Below, piece by piece: positions 61,726 through 64,000 of a DNA stretch of 64,000 nucleotides. Source of the stretch: Eublepharis macularius (taxonomy: Eukaryota > Chordata > Lepidosauria > Squamata > Eublepharidae). The first letter of the stretch is position 1. Each line of letters opens with the position of its first letter. The notes under the pieces were generated by a model. The model did not search any database. It had not been told where the DNA came from and worked only from the letters and a program-made list of their open reading frames with translations. The position numbers were made by a program, and so were the translations under genes. Where the stretch lies: the NCBI RefSeq assembly GCF_028583425.1, contig NC_072796.1, forward strand, positions 144,593,464-144,657,463, in the 5' to 3' direction.

Positions 61726-64000
61726 AAAATAGATTTTTTTTTTTTTTTTAGGAAAATAGATTTTTTATTTATAAATACCATTCTACATACACACGAGAAA
61801 AAGCTTTAAAGAACAATCAAGAACATTAAAGAACAATAAAAACCAATAAAGAACATTAAAACTTTGCACTTTGCACTTTACACTTTTAAATTTGAACGTT
61901 ACAGTAACGAAGAATGCAGTAATGAAGAAAACAGTACTGAAGAAAAACAAGGTACATAAAAAAGTACATTAAGACTTCAACACTCGTAAGAATAAACTTA
62001 CTTTACTTTAATAGTATTTTCTGCTTCTGTCTCTTTATTTCCACCCCCTACTAAATCATAGCAGGTGTGGCCTAACTTAAAGGAGTAAAGGGTAAAGGTA
62101 AACTTAAGTTCCAGGGGGGTTACCAAGGGGTTCCCCTGTCTTACGGGGGGGAGGCGAGGGTCCGAACTTCACCGTATAGTCCTTTTGTAAATTAACAGAG
62201 GGGGAAGACTCTCGGGATGACACTGCTGAGGCACCTCTTTGCTCTCTTTCCTCTCCTTGCTCCCTTTCCTCTCCTTTACTTGGTTTCTTGTCTTTACTTT
62301 GTCCCTTGTTTCCACCTCTTTTCTGTTCCTCCCCCTGTTCCTCTACTACCATCTCCAAATCCACTTCCTGTGTCTGTGAAGATTCACCTTCTCTCGCCCT
62401 TCGTTCCATTCTTTTTTCTATTTCACATGCTAAAAAATTGATCTCATCCCTCCAAAATTGCTGTTTGTCCTTCAACCTCTTTCCCTCCTCCTGAGACCCT
62501 CCAGATTCCTCCCACTGCCGAAGCTTCTGAGTCACTCCCTCCAACTTCTCCTTAGTCTCATTACGCCACACCTCGAGTTCCTTCTCACTCATATCCTCCA
62601 TGGTACGGAAAAGTGACTTCTTTGTCTCAATCTGAGCCTCCCTTTTTGTCTCCCTTTTTGTCTCCCTTCTAGCTTTGGGCCTCACCGTCTGAATCTCACC
62701 ACCTCTTCCTCCTTCTGCTTGTGACTCAGTCTCCATCTCCTCGCACTCTCCCAGTATTCCAAATCTATTTCTGTTATTAGGTACTAACTTCTGGGTAACA
62801 GAGTATATCCCTCTCCTCACCTTACCTCGGGATGATCCTCTCACCTGTGTCCATCCTCCCTCCTCCCCGTCATCCTGCCTCTGTTTTTGCATTGTGCTTT
62901 CCTGATTCACAGAGGGTCTCTCCTCCTCAGTAGCTGTATCCTGAGGGGACTTCTGTTTATGGACATGGGCCAGCCTAAGTTTTTCGTAAGCCTCAGGGTA
63001 AGCCCGGTTATAATAGGCATCTGGACACAGTAAATAAGTATGTCCCTCCCCACCACACAAATTACAGGTAACCTCGTAAGTACAGCGGATTGAATCGTGG
63101 CCCCTCCTTCCGCAAGCGGCACACAAAGATGACGTGCAATCTTGTCGAATGTGATCAAAACCTCCACACTGGAAACAAGCAGGAGGCTGCCCACTATATC
63201 TCGTTACACCTCTGTCACCCCCTAAGTAAAAGTACTTTGGAACGTGCCTGATGTTGCTACGGTGGTCCCTCTGTAATGACACGACTGCCTTATACTCCCC
63301 TTTCCACACATTCCACGCATTCATGGCTTTCCGGGGGGGTAGCAACACCTTGCAATGTCTCTCAAGCCATCGCTCAACATCCTCCTCTGGAATGTTAGTG
63401 GTCCGAAAGGCAACAGTGAGAACTCTCGACTCGCCTCTAAATAGGGGCACCACATCAAAGTCAGAAAAGGGATTCCTCTCAGATTTTTGGAAAGCCTTAA
63501 GTACTTGCCAGAAATATTGATAAGCCCGCTCAGTCACAAAGCATACGTCTGTTTCTTTCAGACCAGGGGGCATAAGAACAGCTAGTATGTCCTGGGGGGA
63601 AACTTTTAAACATTCTAGCAGAGCATCCATCATGTATTCCTCTGTCAATTTTGTAGGGTCTGTTCCTTTATATCTAAACCGAACCACGAATCTCTGCCTA
63701 GGATCAAATTCAGACTCTTCTTGTTCCCTCCTATTAAAGAACTCTTCCAGGAATTCCTCATCCTCCAATTTCTCCTTTTCAAAATCTACCCGACGTCTAA
63801 GAGGCTCCCCGATATTCTCTCCTCCCCTTGGTCCCGTTGTCCCTTTTTGTTTCCCTGCTGGGCCCTTAAGCATTTGGGCATAAGACGACCCTGAGGCTAA
63901 CACAGAGCTTCTACCTGATGTGTTTGGAACTGCCTGGGGGTTCAAATCATCTGCAGTAGTCGTAGTTGACCCTATACTCAATCCCTCCCCAGCCTTTGTG
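61726..64000 (-). mobile_element. type 1 telomeric non-LTR retrotransposon, copy 4 (runs off window)
   Basis: The 3' tail has a long A-run (15 T on the plus strand between two tail units), the type 1 3' UTR, and ORF1 from its C-terminus to the window edge. Only the 3' 2.3 kb is visible. Small differences from the other three type 1 copies (for example an extra GEEREQ-type repeat near the C-terminus) show that it is a separate lineage, not another copy of the 7.6-kb dimer. Confidence 0.92.
62104..64000 (-). CDS. type 1 ORF1, C-terminal part, uninterrupted to the window edge
   Basis: At least 625 codons without a break, continuing past the right edge. It contains the RRM-like segments (FVVRFRYKG, LTVAFRTT), the three CCHC knuckles (first one CFQCGGFDHIRQDC) and the full charged C-terminal tail ending in NPPGT. 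The three upstream copies each lost this by frameshift or stop. This gives the true C-terminus of type 1 ORF1 and confirms that no ORF2 lies between it and the tail: the stop at 62,104 is followed by about 375 bp of 3' UTR only. Confidence 0.9.
   Translation of the reverse strand, partial: TKAGEGLSIGSTTTTADDLNPQAVPNTSGRSSVLASGSSYAQMLKGPAGKQKGTTGPRGGENIGEPLRRRVDFEKEKLEDEEFLEEFFNRREQEESEFDPRQRFVVRFRYKGTDPTKLTEEYMMDALLECLKVSPQDILAVLMPPGLKETDVCFVTERAYQYFWQVLKAFQKSERNPFSDFDVVPLFRGESRVLTVAFRTTNIPEEDVERWLERHCKVLLPPRKAMNAWNVWKGEYKAVVSLQRDHRSNIRHVPKYFYLGGDRGVTRYSGQPPACFQCGGFDHIRQDCTSSLCAACGRRGHDSIRCTYEVTCNLCGGEGHTYLLCPDAYYNRAYPEAYEKLRLAHVHKQKSPQDTATEEERPSVNQESTMQKQRQDDGEEGGWTQVRGSSRGKVRRGIYSVTQKLVPNNRNRFGILGECEEMETESQAEGGRGGEIQTVRPKARRETKRETKREAQIETKKSLFRTMEDMSEKELEVWRNETKEKLEGVTQKLRQWEESGGSQEEGKRLKDKQQFWRDEINFLACEIEKRMERRAREGESSQTQEVDLEMVVEEQGEEQKRGGNKGQSKDKKPSKGEEREQGEEREQRGASAVSSRESSPSVNLQKDYTVKFGPSPPPRKTGEPLGNPPGT

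Noticed and set aside
17275..64000. The whole array as an assembly artefact
   Set aside because: Not excluded, but element boundaries are biologically consistent (constant 146-nt leader, common tail, ordered variants), which is hard to obtain by misassembly. The exact copy numbers of the dimer and the satellite remain the least secure points.

Overview
The window looks like the end region of a squamate reptile chromosome, possibly a gecko. The organism call is an inference from four things: vertebrate TTAGGG telomere repeats, a CR1-type LINE tail, a tRNA-derived SINE of the kind common in lizards, and remnants of hAT-like, Penelope-like and Ty3/gypsy elements. The G-rich telomeric strand reads 5'->3' left to right, so the left side is chromosome-internal and the right side points toward the chromosome end.

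Layout. (1) 1-13,237: ordinary subtelomeric DNA with one recognisable host gene, a CCDC166-like coiled-coil gene at 1,704-2,708 (-), among old transposable-element debris. (2) 13,238-17,274: a Ty3/gypsy LTR retrotransposon with 5' LTR, gag, a strong candidate -1 frameshift signal, and protease plus partial reverse transcriptase. It is cut off in mid-RT. (3) At 17,275 the broken LTR element passes directly into TTAGGG repeats, which looks like a healed chromosome end. (4) 17,295-45,180: six non-LTR retrotransposons inserted head-to-tail in telomeric repeats, all on the minus strand, all with 3' ends facing the chromosome interior, separated by 20-45 bp of TTAGGG-type repeat. They strictly alternate between two families. 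Type 1 (17,295; 24,895; 32,483) encodes only a large gag-like ORF1 with three CCHC knuckles and no reverse transcriptase. Type 2 (22,776; 30,378; 35,857) has a related ORF1, and in the copy at 35,857-45,180 also an uninterrupted 1,264-aa ORF2 with AP endonuclease and reverse transcriptase of the L1/Tx1 type. The two shorter type 2 copies are deletion derivatives. (5) 45,181-45,540: about 60 hexamers of variant telomere repeat (GGGTCA, GGGTCG, GGGTTA/CGGTCA). (6) 45,541-61,660: about 64 units of a 252-bp satellite with higher-order structure. (7) 61,661-61,725: telomere repeats again, then another type 1 element running off the window.

Interpretation. The sequence shows a telomere-targeted retrotransposon system in a vertebrate-type (TTAGGG) telomere. 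Its division of labour resembles Drosophila HeT-A (gag only) and TART/TAHRE (with RT). Both families share the same 146-nt 5' leader, the same ORF1 N-terminal repeats and the same 3' terminal motif next to the telomere repeat, as expected if the type 2 enzyme mobilises both. The antisense orientation relative to the G-strand is what priming from a chromosome 3' overhang would give. Type 1 ORF1 contains an in-frame seam made of an element 3' tail plus telomere repeats, so the gene itself seems to be a fusion across a telomere junction. Telomere targeting by non-LTR elements is well established in insects; I cannot tell without a search whether this family has been described.
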